Of a DNA stretch of 64,000 nt, positions 1 through 9,693 are shown piece by piece. Below the pieces are notes generated by a model. It was not told where the DNA came from, ran no database searches, and saw only the letters and a list, made by a program, of their open reading frames with translations. The DNA is taken from positions 22,893,101 through 22,957,100 of the forward strand of contig CM033396.1 in the NCBI GenBank assembly GCA_019426215.1, in the 5' to 3' direction. This stretch comes from Buddleja alternifolia. Taxonomy: Eukaryota; Streptophyta; Magnoliopsida; Lamiales; Scrophulariaceae. Made by a program: the position numbers and the translations under genes. The stretch's first letter is position 1. Every line of letters starts with the position of its first letter.

Positions 1-25
1 ACATTTCACATGTAGAGGTACAACA

Positions 26-110
26 CCCCCCCCCCCCAAAACTTGGACCGAAATATGTAAAACATGAATAAACATGACTATAATGGATCTAGTATACCCC
101 CCCCCCCCCC
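26..110 (-). promoter_or_regulatory. Two polypurine-tract-like runs at the 3' side of Athila copy 1
   Basis: C runs of 12 (26-37) and 14 bases (97-110) become G runs on the element's sense strand, each preceded by a short AAGTTT or AAGTTTT. Such a tract is expected just upstream of the 3' LTR and primes plus-strand DNA synthesis. No LTR start is visible before the window edge, so it is unclear which tract would be used. Long homopolymers may also be imprecise in an assembly. Confidence 0.5.
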
Positions 111-507
111 AAACTTAGAATGAACATTGTCCCCAATGCTCGAAAAAGAGAAGGGCAAAGTACACATCACCATAGGGGTGCTGAAAAGCAGACCCGAGTC
201 CTCGAATGCAAATGTGTCCAAGAGTGGCAACAGCGGTGTGAACAATGAACGCAACAACTACACATTAAATGATGCTAGCCAGACAAAACGTTAAGTAATG
301 GATAGAAGTGAGAAGCGAAACACAACCAACAACAAAACACAAGACAACTAAAACAAACATGCATCTACTAAATAAAATGGAAGAAAAAAAAGAAGAAAAA
401 AAACACAACAAAAACGAAAATCAAATGAAAAGAAAACTTACAAACTTGGGTTGCCTCCCAAGAAGCGCTTCTTTATAGTCATTAGCTTGACTTTTGTGCT
501 TTAAGGT
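111..507 (-). other. Non-coding 3' region of Athila copy 1 with stem-loop and palindrome
   Basis: This stretch carries no open reading frame of note. At 445-462, CTTGGG and CCCAAG can pair around a 6-base loop. Overlapping its edge is a perfect 14-base palindrome, AAGAAGCGCTTCTT, at 460-473. These lie 35 bases or more beyond the protease stop codon. The remainder is A-rich on the plus strand. A termination, packaging or RNA-stability role is possible but not shown. Confidence 0.5.
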
Positions 508-1701
508 TCAAATAGGTGGCCCATTTAGAACAACAATATCCTTGCCATTCATCCTTTTCTTCTTATGTCCCACTTGTCTCCACTCATATTGTGGTGTTTT
601 GCGATAAACCTTTTGTGTCGGATTTGTCTTATTGATCTCACAAACACGTAGATGAGGTGGAATGTACTTCATGCAAAAATCATCTTTTCTCACCTTGCCT
701 TGTTGCTCATTGGGGACCTCATCCTCCACCGTAAGAGTGCCCTTAGTTTTACCAAGTGTGCATTGCTCATCAAACAAAAGGTGAATAGCATCGACATATG
801 AACAAGTAAGATCAGCCATAGGCGGTTGCATGTCATGACAAACATCGAATATCACCTTTTCATCACCCACCTTCAATGTCAACTTACCCTTTCCCATGTC
901 GAGCTTGGCATTGCTAGTGGCTAGGAAGGGTCTTCCTAGAATCAAGGGGACATCAATGTCACTATCCATTGCGAGAACCACGAAGTTGACCGAATAGAAG
1001 AACTTGTCAACTTGTACAATGACATCCTCGATAATGCCCTTTGGTTTCTTGGTAGAGCGATCCGCCAATTGCATGGACATGGATGTTGGCGTAAGATCTC
1101 TAAGGCCTAGCTTCTTAAAAATAGAGTAGGGAAGAAGGTTGATACTTGCTCCCGAATCACAAAGAACTTTGTTGAACTTGAGATGGCCAATAGTGCACGG
1201 TATTGTGAGGCTCCCTGGGTCCTTTAGCTTGCAAGGTAATTTGTTAAGTAAGACGGCAGAGCACTCCTTAGTTAGACAAACTGTTTCATTTTCCTCCCAC
1301 TTTTTCTTGTTGGATAGAATATCCTTGAAGAACTTAACATAATTTGGCATTTGCAAAATAGCGTCCACAAAAGGAATATTTATCCTCACCTCACGAAGAA
1401 TAGACAAAATACGGAGGAAACTCGGATCCAACTCCTTCTTTTTCTTTTTCTGTGCATTTGGAAAGGAAAGACGGATCTCAATGGGAGGAGGAGGCATTGG
1501 AGTCGAGAAACCAAGACTAGAAGTAGCAGGAGGCGGCGCCTGGGCGCGGTATCGGCGGCGCCTGGGCGTGGTTATGATGGCGCTCGGGCGTCGCCTGCAG
1601 TGACACTTTTTCCTGACTCGTTGTGGACGGCGCCTGAGCGTCGACTGACTCGCGCCTAGGCGTGGAAGATAGTGTTGCATCATTTTCCAACTGCTTCCCA
1701 C
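508..1701 (-). pseudogene. Athila copy 1 gag C-terminal linker and aspartic protease
   Basis: This frame encodes a proline/arginine-rich linker, then a pepsin-like retroviral protease that would cleave the Gag-Pol polyprotein. The catalytic motif CDSGASINLLP is visible, followed by LADRS and the C-terminal ILGRPFLAT hydrophobic-glycine motif expected of gypsy proteases. The frame overlaps the preceding gag frame (1517-2410) but is offset, so a frameshift separates the two. After the protease the sequence diverges completely from copy 2. It ends in a basic tail of roughly 100 residues (containing HKKKR) and a stop codon rather than entering RT. The tail matches no family I know. The element is decayed upstream, so no functional product is expected. 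Confidence 0.85.
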
Positions 1702-2640
1702 TTCTCAAAGCGATGGCATGGCATTGTTCTTTCGGGTTCTTCTCCGTGTCACTTGGTAGAGTACCCAGGGCTCTTCCACTCACCGCGGAGGATATTTGAC
1801 CCATTTGTGTTCTAATAACCTTCATCTCCATGAACATATCCTTCATCATATTACGGAGTTCATTTATCGATGTATCTGATTTCCTTATATGATCATCAAG
1901 TCGCTCTTCGGTCGTGGGAGGTCGTACGTGCCCTTGCCCTTGCACATTCAGATTTCCTTGCCTCGGAGGTGGGTTGTTAAAAGGAGGCCTCGATTGTTGA
2001 TTATTGAAAGGAGGTCTCGGGGGTTGATAAATGCCCGGTTGTGCGTTTTGCACGGGGTTTGGCCTCTTTGGGAAGTTTTCGGGTACGTGAAAATTCAATT
2101 GGTGCCGGTTGTGATTCCCAACAAAATTTACATCTACAACCTCCGGTTCCGGGGCAACCACTTCTTCTAATTCTTGCACACAAGCAACCCTTCGATTTGG
2201 TGGAGGAATCTCATCATCATCCTCGGGGTAAAGTTCATCCTCCCTAGCCATTTGCTCAAGTTTAGTCCACACGGTCTTACTATCAAGGCCTAAAAGGTCA
2301 CCACCGGCTCCCGCATTGAGTCGGTGTCGAATCCGAGATCGGACTCCATTATAAAAATGTTGAACTTGCTCATCTCGGGTATAGTTGTGATCTGGGCACT
2401 TTCGAAGCATACCCTTGTACCTTGCCCATGCGGATGCTAAGGACTCGTTCCTTGTTTGTTTGAACCCCTTAATCTCACTTCTAAGCTCATTGATTTTTTA
2501 TGGAGGAAAGAATTTGTTTAGAAACTCATCTACTAGATCATCCCATGTTCCAATTGATTGAGGGGGCAATGACTTGTACCAAAGAGTAGCCTCATCTTTC
2601 AAGGAGAAGTGAAATAATCGGAGGCGGATGGCATCAAGAT
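1517..2640 (-). pseudogene. Athila copy 1 gag central part
   Basis: This is the capsid-like part of Gag. The longest open stretch is 2410-1517, with motifs such as CPDHNYTRDEQVQHFYNG and RSRIRHRLNAGAGGDLLG, then an acidic segment and an asparagine/proline-rich RPPFNN repeat. Upstream of base 2410 the homologous protein continues to 2640 but is broken by a TAA near 2500, where copy 2 has a sense codon. A TGA at 2640-2642 also separates it from the gag N-terminus. No zinc knuckle was seen. Confidence 0.8.
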
Positions 2641-2641
2641 C

Positions 2642-3085
2642 TCATGGGTTGAATTGCATAGTAGATATCACATTCTCGAAGTGATCGAGGTGATCATGAG
2701 GTGAGTCTCTCGAGTCACCATAAAACGGCTCCGCTTGAACCATCCCGAACATGTGAGAAGGAATGTGGAAATGTGGAGTAGCAAAATTTGGGAAGATAAC
2801 GGGTCCCGGTGTAGTGTGTACCCGGGGTGGTTGATTACCACGGACCGATGGAGGAGGTGCCGGTTGCATAGCTTGAAACAGGTTTTGCAACCACTCCCTA
2901 TTCTCCGGAAGATTCATATCGGGAAAGTTCCCATTCGGATTAGGATTGAAATTGTGTGCCATTTCTCGAGCTCTTCTACTATCCCGAAGAACACGCTCAA
3001 TCATGGGCTCGAAATCGTAGAGGGGCTCGTTGGATGAGCGGGTCATACACCACAAACCAAACCTATCAATTAACATAAGAAACAA
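2642..3085 (-). pseudogene. Athila copy 1 gag N-terminal part
   Basis: About 147 residues open with a short region containing DRFGLWCMTRSSNEPL, followed by an arginine-rich and then a proline-rich section. The piece ends in TMQFNP and a TGA stop. The protein resumes in the same frame directly after the stop (DLDAIRLRLF), so the stop interrupts one continuous Gag. Copy 2 has an equivalent segment at 55381-55828 ending at the same stop. Functional Gag would form the virus-like particle of the retrotransposon. Confidence 0.75.
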
Positions 3086-3185
3086 AAATTAGACTAATAC
3101 GAAAATAAAGGAAAAACAAGAAGAAAACACAAAACTAAGAATTATGAAAAACATAAATGAAAATCAAAAACTAAAAATAAACAAG

Positions 3186-3203
3186 TCCCCGGTAACGGCG
3201 CCA
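3186..3203 (-). promoter_or_regulatory. Primer-binding site of Athila copy 1
   Basis: On the minus strand this reads TGGCGCCGTTACCGGGGA, six bases from the LTR end. It resembles the Athila/Tat type of primer-binding site, which is complementary to a tRNA 3' end (tRNA-Asp is usual in the lineage). Copy 2 has a decayed version near 55931-55949. Confidence 0.8.
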
Positions 3204-3209
3204 AAAACT

Positions 3210-4569
3210 TGACACGCTAGAACCTAACGTGCTATGAATAGCAAGTATACTAATCGTGCGTAGTAATAAGTGGACTAAAAGTCCGGGTTGTTGAACCTGA
3301 AGGACTAGGTATTTTAGTTTATGATTAACAATAAAAGAAAGACAATTAAAGTAACGTGCAAGAAATGATTGAACAAACGAAGGATGAAAGAGGAACGAAC
3401 TATAGATTAAAACTCACGTATGATAAAATGACTAAGGCACATGCTACAACCGAATCTACCCGTCAATATATATATGGGTTACTCCTCGAATTATTAGACT
3501 CCTATTGCTTTGGTGGAAACTCCTAAGTTAACTATTACCCGATGTCTCGGCTCATAATAATCCTATGATTAATTGACGGTTCTCTAAATATGTCTATCCG
3601 AGAATCTAATCAATAACCACACATTAACGTTCTAGAGTTTCCCCGGATTAATTCGGCTAACAGCACCCGGAAATCTTTACCTATTTCTAAGGGCAATTCC
3701 ACATTAGTTTCGGATGATGTGTTAATTCCCTTGCACCCTAACCTATCTTCTCTCGAACGACTAGATTGGCAAGTTAACAAGCATATGTTGATCAAGCACA
3801 TGATTGGAATGAAACCATAGAATTAACACACAAAGCAATAAGAGAATTAATACAAAAAATCACTTCATATATAATGACTCATAAATTCGACCTTCACATG
3901 GCCTTAGTCTCACAAATTTAGCTCATAATCAATAACATAAAAGAGCCTAATGTAGTCATACACATAATCATAGACAAGTATGTAATGAAAAACATATAAA
4001 AACTACCTATATTGCTTGATCGATGATGAATCCTAGCTTGAACTTCAATCTCTAGCTTAATCCCCCTTCCTCTCCTTCAAGGCTTGATGAATTTGTGGCT
4101 CGAAATCCCAGAAAAATGCCTTCAATCCTAAGGAATCCGAACCCCTTCTCCATTGCTGAAATCTGGCTTTTATACACTTGAAAAACGGTTACGCCGGTGC
4201 CTAGGCGCGGCCTACGTGGAGGATCTTTCTTGGGGGATAAGTCCGGCGGCGCTCAGGCGTGGAGACAACGGCGCTCGAGAGCGGACAATACGGCACCTAG
4301 GCGCGGGTAAGACGACGCCTAGGCATCGACAACAGGCTGAAGACCTAACTGCTTCTTGCTCGGCGCCCGGGCGTGGTCATGATGGCGCCTGGGCGTGGTC
4401 AACAGGCTTGAATCTTGTGTCATGCATCGTTTATCGCCCTTTTCTTCGTGTGCTTCGTTGAAATCACTTAACACCCCGATTAAACGCAAATGTGGCATGA
4501 TTTAGGCAATAAATAAATCCAACAATATCAGATCACAAGCTTAAAAACACGTAAGAACACCTCTTATCA
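3210..4569 (-). repeat. 5' LTR of Athila copy 1
   Basis: The 1360-bp terminal repeat begins TGATAAGAGG and ends GTGTCA on the minus strand, giving the standard TG..CA ends. The inner boundary is set by the primer-binding site. The outer boundary is where the copia RNase H reading frame breaks after IGYS at 4570. The first 512 bp or so from the inner end match 55956-56461. A GC-rich cluster of GGCGCC-GGGCG motifs lies at about 4192-4400. Confidence 0.85.
4192..4400. repeat. GC-rich degenerate motif cluster in the Athila LTR
   Basis: Variants of a short motif such as GGCGCCTGGGCGTGG, GGCGCTCAGGCGTGG and GGCACCTAGGCGCGG recur about seven times in otherwise AT-rich sequence. The same motif family recurs inside gag-protease of copy 1 (about 1535-1660) and copy 2 (about 54230-54400). 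Confidence 0.7.
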
Positions 4570-4885
4570 CTGAGTAACCAATTAGTTCAAAAGGAGAATC
4601 CCTAGGATACCATAAGCCCACATTCTGTGTGCCTTTTAGGTATTTAAGGATCTTCTTGGTAGCAATTAAGTGTGACTCTTTAGGGTCGGCTTGAAATCGT
4701 GCACACATGCATACCGAAAACATAATATCAGTTCTACTAGCAATAAGATAAAGGAGTGATCCAATGATACCTCTATAATTAGTGATATCAACTTTCTTTC
4801 CACTTTCATCTTTATCTAACTTAAGCGCTTGGCTCATTGGAATTTTTGAATATGATGCATTTTCCATACCAAATTTATTAATCAT
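4570..4885 (-). pseudogene. SIRE-like A, RT end and RNase H start
   Basis: The frame carries the conserved connection of copia RT to RNase H (YRGIIGSLLYLIASRTDIMF and KKILKYLKGT). It stops being copia-like after ELIGYS at 4570, where the Athila LTR begins and adds about ten unrelated codons before a stop. The catalytic residues of RNase H are therefore absent here. Confidence 0.85.
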
Positions 4886-4959
4886 ATCTCTTGTGTATTT
4901 AGCTTGGTTTATAAATATGCCATTATGAAGTTGTTTAACTTGTAATCCTAAGAAGAAAG

Positions 4960-5910
4960 TTAATCACCCATCATGCTCATTTCAAATTGTTCTTGCATCA
5001 TTTTCGAAAATTTCTCACATAGACGCTTGTTAGTAGAACCAAATATAATATCATCAACGTAAATTTGGACTAAGAGAATATCTTCGTTATTGGTAATTTT
5101 GAATAACGTTGTATCAACGCTGCCTTTTGAAAAGTCTTTACCAATGGGGAAGATAGAGAGAGTGTCATACCATGCTCGGGGTGCTTGCTTAAGCCCATAA
5201 AGTGCTTTGTCTAGCTTGTAGACCATACCCTTACCATGATTGTTGATGAATCCTGGTGGTTGCTCCACATATTCTTCTTCTTGGAGTTTGCCATTCAGGA
5301 AAGCACTCTTCACGTCCATCCGATACACCATGAACTTGTTGAACGCTGCATACGCTAGAAACATGCCGATTGCTTCAAGACGAGCGACAGGAGCGTATGT
5401 CTCATCAAAGTCAATACCCTCCTCTTGGCAATATCCTTGAGCTACGAGTCTGGCCTTGTTTCTTATCACAATGCCATTCTCATCCATCTTGTTTCTATAA
5501 ACCCATCTAGTTCCAATAACTCCTTCGTGAGTTGGTCTTGGTACTAGCGTCCAAACCTTATTTCGTTCAAACTGATTAAGCTCTTCTTGCATGGCTTCAA
5601 TCCAACTTGGGTCGCTTAGCGCTTCATCCACTTTCTTAGGTTCCATTTGAGATAAAAAAACTTGCGAACATAGCCTCATTGAACGTAGCGTCTCTTGTCC
5701 TAACAGGCGCTTCAATATCTCTAATAATCTGCTCAGGTGGATGATCACGCAGCCATAGTCTATCTGGTTGGAAAGGGTTAAGAGGTTGAACAGACGCTTG
5801 ACGAACAGACGCTTGACGGTCAGACGCTTGATTATCCTCTTGCGTAGGCGCTTCAAGTTCACAGATTCTTGTTTGCTCTTGATGATCACTCTCTTCATGA
5901 TCATCAGCAT
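4960..5910 (-). pseudogene. SIRE-like A reverse transcriptase
   Basis: This encodes the copia reverse transcriptase (RVT_2 type), which copies element RNA to DNA. Recognisable blocks are [71 protein letters not shown] and the catalytic YVDD within [12 protein letters not shown]. The N-terminal 80 or so residues in this frame are out of register. The real protein there continues in the overlapping frame 5636-6520, so a frameshift near 5640 splits integrase from RT. A second break lies between 4960 and 4885. Catalytic residues are intact but the chain is not. Confidence 0.9.
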
Positions 5911-6520
5911 TTCTTACAATATTGTCCATATTAACCTCACGAGTAATCTTAGGAGGTGGCACTGAGATCTCATCATCGTCGTCAGTATCTTCATCAATAG
6001 TAATCTTAGACGCTTGATGACATAGATCTTCAACTCCTACATCATTCACATTAACTTTACTCGGTTCTTGGTTAGCATCATCAAAAACAACATGAATAGA
6101 TTCCTCAACCTTCGATTTGATCTTATTTAGGATGCGAAATTTTTTTCCATTCTTAGCGTAGCCTAGAAAGATTCCCTCATCCGCTTTAGGATCAAATGTC
6201 TTTAGACTTTGTGATCCATTATTATGGATAAAGCATTTAGAACCAAACACGTGAAAATATGAAATTTTTTGATTACGTCCCTTCCACAGTTCATATGGAG
6301 TTTTCCCATGCTGTTTGTTGATCATGCAACGGTTTTGAGTGTAACAGGCAGTGTTGATCGCTTCGGCCCAAAACCTAGGAGCAAGCTTGGATTCTGCTAA
6401 CATCGTCCTAGCGACTTCCTTAAGCGTTCGGTTTCGGCGCTCAGCAACACCATTTTGTTGGGGAGTTCTGGGAGCTGAATACTCATGATGTATTCCATTT
6501 TCTGCACAAAACTTCAACAA
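5636..6520 (-). pseudogene. SIRE-like A integrase, C-terminal half
   Basis: This contains the end of the integrase catalytic core with the glutamate motif in NGVAERRNRTLKEVARTML. The GKTPYELWKGRNQKISYFHVFG block and the acidic, serine/glutamine-rich linker to RT follow. A repeated [14 protein letters not shown] stretch marks the linker. A frameshift at about 6483-6520 separates it from the first half of integrase. Confidence 0.88.
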
Positions 6521-7367
6521 TCTTGTTAGTAAACTCAGTACCGTGATCGCTTCTTATTCTTGCAACCTTAAGATTTTTCAATATTTGAAGTTGTCGAATA
6601 AGCGTTGTTAACTTGTCACGTGTCTCATCTTTGGATGAAAGAAATTCCACCCAAGTAAATCGAGAGAAATCATCTACTATCACCAAAGTGTACTTTTTAC
6701 CGCTTACACTGATCGTTTGAACAGGTCCAAACAAATCCATGTGAAGTAGTTCAAGTATTCTAGAGGTAGATAGATGAGGTTTTCTCTTGAACAATGATTT
6801 AACTTGTTTACCCATTTGACAAGCGTCACAAAAGCGATCCTTGTGAAATGGTCCATTTGGTAATCCCTCTACAAGATTTTGACTTATAAGCTGAGAGATT
6901 GTTTTGAAGTTGAGGTGATTCATTTTTCTATGCCATAACCAACCCATTTTAGATTCATTTTTAGCAACAAAACATGTTGGGTTGTTATCAAGTGTTGAAC
7001 CCCAATCTACCAAATATACGTTGTTAGTTCTTTTAGCCTTTAATTTAGTAGACTTAGTTTTAGCGTCATTTATATAGCAACAGTCACTTGAGAATATGAC
7101 TTCAAAGCCTTTATCACAAAATTGACTTATGCTTAATAAATTGTGCTTCAGACCCTCAACATAATAAATATCACTTATCATGATGTTCCCCCTATGCATA
7201 GTACCTATACCTTTGGTTTTACCTTTGGAGTTGTCACCAAATACAACCTGAGGACCATTGGCAGCTTGATAGTTGATCAGAAGATCTTTGGAACCAGTCA
7301 TGTGCCTTGACGATCCACTATCAAAGTACCACACAGATGTATCGGCTCTAGCTCTAGGTACCTGCAA
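6483..7367 (-). pseudogene. SIRE-like A protease and integrase N-terminal half
   Basis: The copia aspartic protease is identified by WYFDSGSSRHMTG, with LLSISQFCDKGF at its end. The integrase HHCC zinc-binding module follows (WHRKMNHLNFKTISQL ... FCDACQMGKQ), then the first catalytic aspartates in LHMDLFGP and RSDHGTEF. The piece ends out of frame just before the third catalytic residue. The upstream stretch 7375-7600 still encodes the linker typical of these elements (GPKQQWVP) but is separated by stop codons. Confidence 0.9.
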
Positions 7368-7600
7368 TCAAAAGGGAAGTTCTATTTCTGTTCAGGTACC
7401 CATTGTTGCTTGGGTCCTTTAACATTAGAAACATTGTTAGTTTGAATTAGAACTTTAGGAACCCATATTTGTCTGGTCTTCATTTTAGGAATACTGGCCT
7501 TTTTGGGTTTCACAACGTGTTGTGTGTGATTTTTGGGTGTATAATAATATCCTCGATTATAATGGTCGTCATAATCATAGTCATAATCATAATCATCATA

Positions 7601-8452
7601 CTATCGATAATATGATCTTGACTGTCTTGGATATTGACGCTGGTATTTCCTTGGCGCTAGCTTGGGTTGCACTTTTGGTGATGGACGCTTAGCGCTTGAT
7701 TCACAGTGGTCAGACTTATCTTTAGCCTTTTGAGCGTTTGGATAGACTCGTCTTTGTGAATCATTTGCCTTAGCCTTACCCTTGTCTGAGTTAGCTTTGA
7801 CTTTCTCATTTGGCCTCTTACCATTGTCACTAGGTTCATTTTGTGTTTGACCTTGTGAACCTTTCTCAACAAAGATAACACCCTTTCCTTTGTTGTTTGC
7901 CGTAACATTGGATTTATTAGGTTGTTTACCGAGTTTACCGCATCCTAAACCGGTCTTTTCACCAAATAATCTAGTTACTTCAGTCACATTATCCAACTTT
8001 CTAGAAGCTTTTGATAATGATGAGATGAGTTGCTCTGATTTAGCAAGTCTAGCGATCAAATCAGCTTCTCTCTTGACTATTATATCAAGATTGCTTTTTA
8101 ATTGAATAATTTCACTCTCAAGCGATTGGTTCTTCTCAATGCACTGTTGCTGAACTTGCAACTTTGCTTTGAGCGTTACTTTATCTCTTGTGAGTGATGA
8201 AATAATAGCGAGATCATTTTGATATACTTTGGCAGCTTCTTGACATTCATTGTAGTATTCTTTGACTTTGTCAAGTAATTCATAATAAGAGAGAGGAATA
8301 GATAATTCATTGATTACCTCAGGAGACGCTTCATCATCTCTGGCCATGAGACATATGAGCGCTGAGTCATCTAATGGCTCATCATCGTCACTACTCTCCT
8401 CTGATGATTCTAAATCTTCAGGTGCGGATGCTGGTACTGATTCCGCTAGCAA
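7601..8452 (-). pseudogene. SIRE-like A gag-protease spacer with predicted coiled coil
   Basis: About 280 residues lie between the zinc knuckle and protease. They comprise an acidic serine-rich head (SSEESSDDDEP), a heptad-like leucine/lysine/glutamine segment at roughly residues 60-160 consistent with a coiled coil, and a basic low-complexity tail (SNVTANNKGKGV). A long spacer of this kind is usual in SIRE-type Gag proteins. It is bounded by stops and so not translated with its neighbours. Confidence 0.75.
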
Positions 8453-8479
8453 ACCTTGTTGACGAAGGTTGTTCCTGAA

Positions 8480-9596
8480 TTAGTTTCTATCCAAGTAATC
8501 CTGCCTTGAGGGCTTGGATACGTTTGGATAAGGGCAATTTACCTGGTAGTGCCCTGGTTTCCTGCAATTATAACAAAGATTAGTTTTCATCTTTTGTTCA
8601 TTTGTTAACCTTGCAATGTGTAGTTTTGAGACCACTGGAGCTGAGAGATTTTGAGTAGACGCTTGGTACTGAACAGGCGCTTGAGGTGAAGGAATAGAAT
8701 ACTGAGGCGCTTGAAGTTGTTGTTGCATCAGAGAAAGCGCTTGATATGAACTTTGTCCTTGATTATTGAAACCTTTTCCTTTCTTTTCATATCTTAAGAA
8801 ATTTCTGAATCTATTCAGCAAAGCCAATTTCCTCTTCTTCATTGATATCTAAATTCTTTCCTTTATTGCCCGATTTGCCTTTGATTGATGCTATAAGCGC
8901 TCCAGATTCAATCACCAGACTACTCACAACATCACTAGCAGAATTCAACTTGAACTCCAATGCTTTGAGCTCTGAAAAGGCGTCTTCTAGAGTTAGGAGA
9001 TCCAACATATTTGATTCTCTCATAGCAGTTGTCTTCATCAGGAATTTACTTGGTAAACTTCTAAAGATCTTAACCACCATTTCTCGATTCTGCAAATCCA
9101 TTCCCAACGATGTAAGTTCTGTAACTAGAGCTGTAAATCTTATATCTAATTGCTCTAAAGTTTCATTGGGTAGCATCTTAAATCCGTTAAACTTTTCCTT
9201 GGCAATGGAAAGTTTGTTTTCTTTGATCTGAGCTGAACCACCACAAATTGTAGCCAACTTATCCCATATTTCTTTAGTGGTTTTGCAAGACTTGATCTTG
9301 TTGAATAAGTTGTCATTATCACCAATAGCCGTATATAGAGCGTTACGACCAACATTGTCCAAATTAGCTCTTCGACGCTCATCTGGAGACCATTCTTGTT
9401 TTGGTTTCTCAACGTAACCATCGGGAGTTTCTTTCGTGGCTCCAGGAGCTCTTGTGATAACTTTGTATATTTTGATTGGCCCATCTGAAATAATATCACA
9501 CATGTCATCATCACATGAACAGAGATATGTAAATGCTTTGACTTTCCATGTGTCAAAATTTGACTCAGTCAGTTTGGGAACTTTAGCAAATGCCAT
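8480..9596 (-). pseudogene. SIRE-like A gag with CCHC zinc knuckle
   Basis: The start codon at 9596 opens MAFAKVPKLTESNFDTWKVK, a typical copia Gag start. The UBN2-like domain follows with the pattern WDKLATICGG and SLPSKFL. The chain shifts frame at about 8811-8842. The continuing frame holds the nucleic-acid-binding zinc knuckle CYNCRKPGHYQVNCP (CX2CX4HX4C), then stops at 8480. The start lies about 80 bases inside the primer-binding site, as expected for the first ORF. Confidence 0.88.
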
Positions 9597-9677
9597 GTTT
9601 AAAATCTAAAGCAACTAAGATTGAAAAAGGATCTAAACAAGCAGTTATGCTTGAAAATTTTAAAATTTCAACTTTAA

Positions 9678-9691
9678 CCGCTCTGATACCA
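9678..9691 (-). promoter_or_regulatory. Primer-binding site of SIRE-like A
   Basis: On the minus strand it reads TGGTATCAGAGCGG, matching the 3' end complement of initiator methionine tRNA, the usual copia primer. It sits two bases inside the LTR. Confidence 0.9.
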
Positions 9692-9693
9692 CT

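Larger units (their letters stand above)
1..4569 (-). mobile_element. Athila-like Ty3/gypsy element, copy 1 (5' part, pol not seen)
   Basis: Read on the minus strand, this runs from a complete 5' LTR (4569-3210) through a primer-binding site, gag and a retroviral-type aspartic protease, and then leaves the window at base 1. No reverse transcriptase, RNase H or integrase is found before the edge. Instead, a non-coding A/C-rich stretch with two purine tracts follows the protease. Copy 2 (51414-56461) has the same gag and protease but continues into RT, so copy 1 is probably a pol-deleted, non-autonomous derivative. The LTR interrupts the RNase H part of the SIRE-like element to its right, so copy 1 inserted after that element. 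Athila assignment rests on the primer-binding site and on the copy 2 RT style. Confidence 0.85.

Noticed and set aside
26..110. C-homopolymers as possible assembly artefacts
   Set aside because: Their position after gag-protease and the preceding AAGTTT fit polypurine tracts, though exact run lengths may be unreliable.
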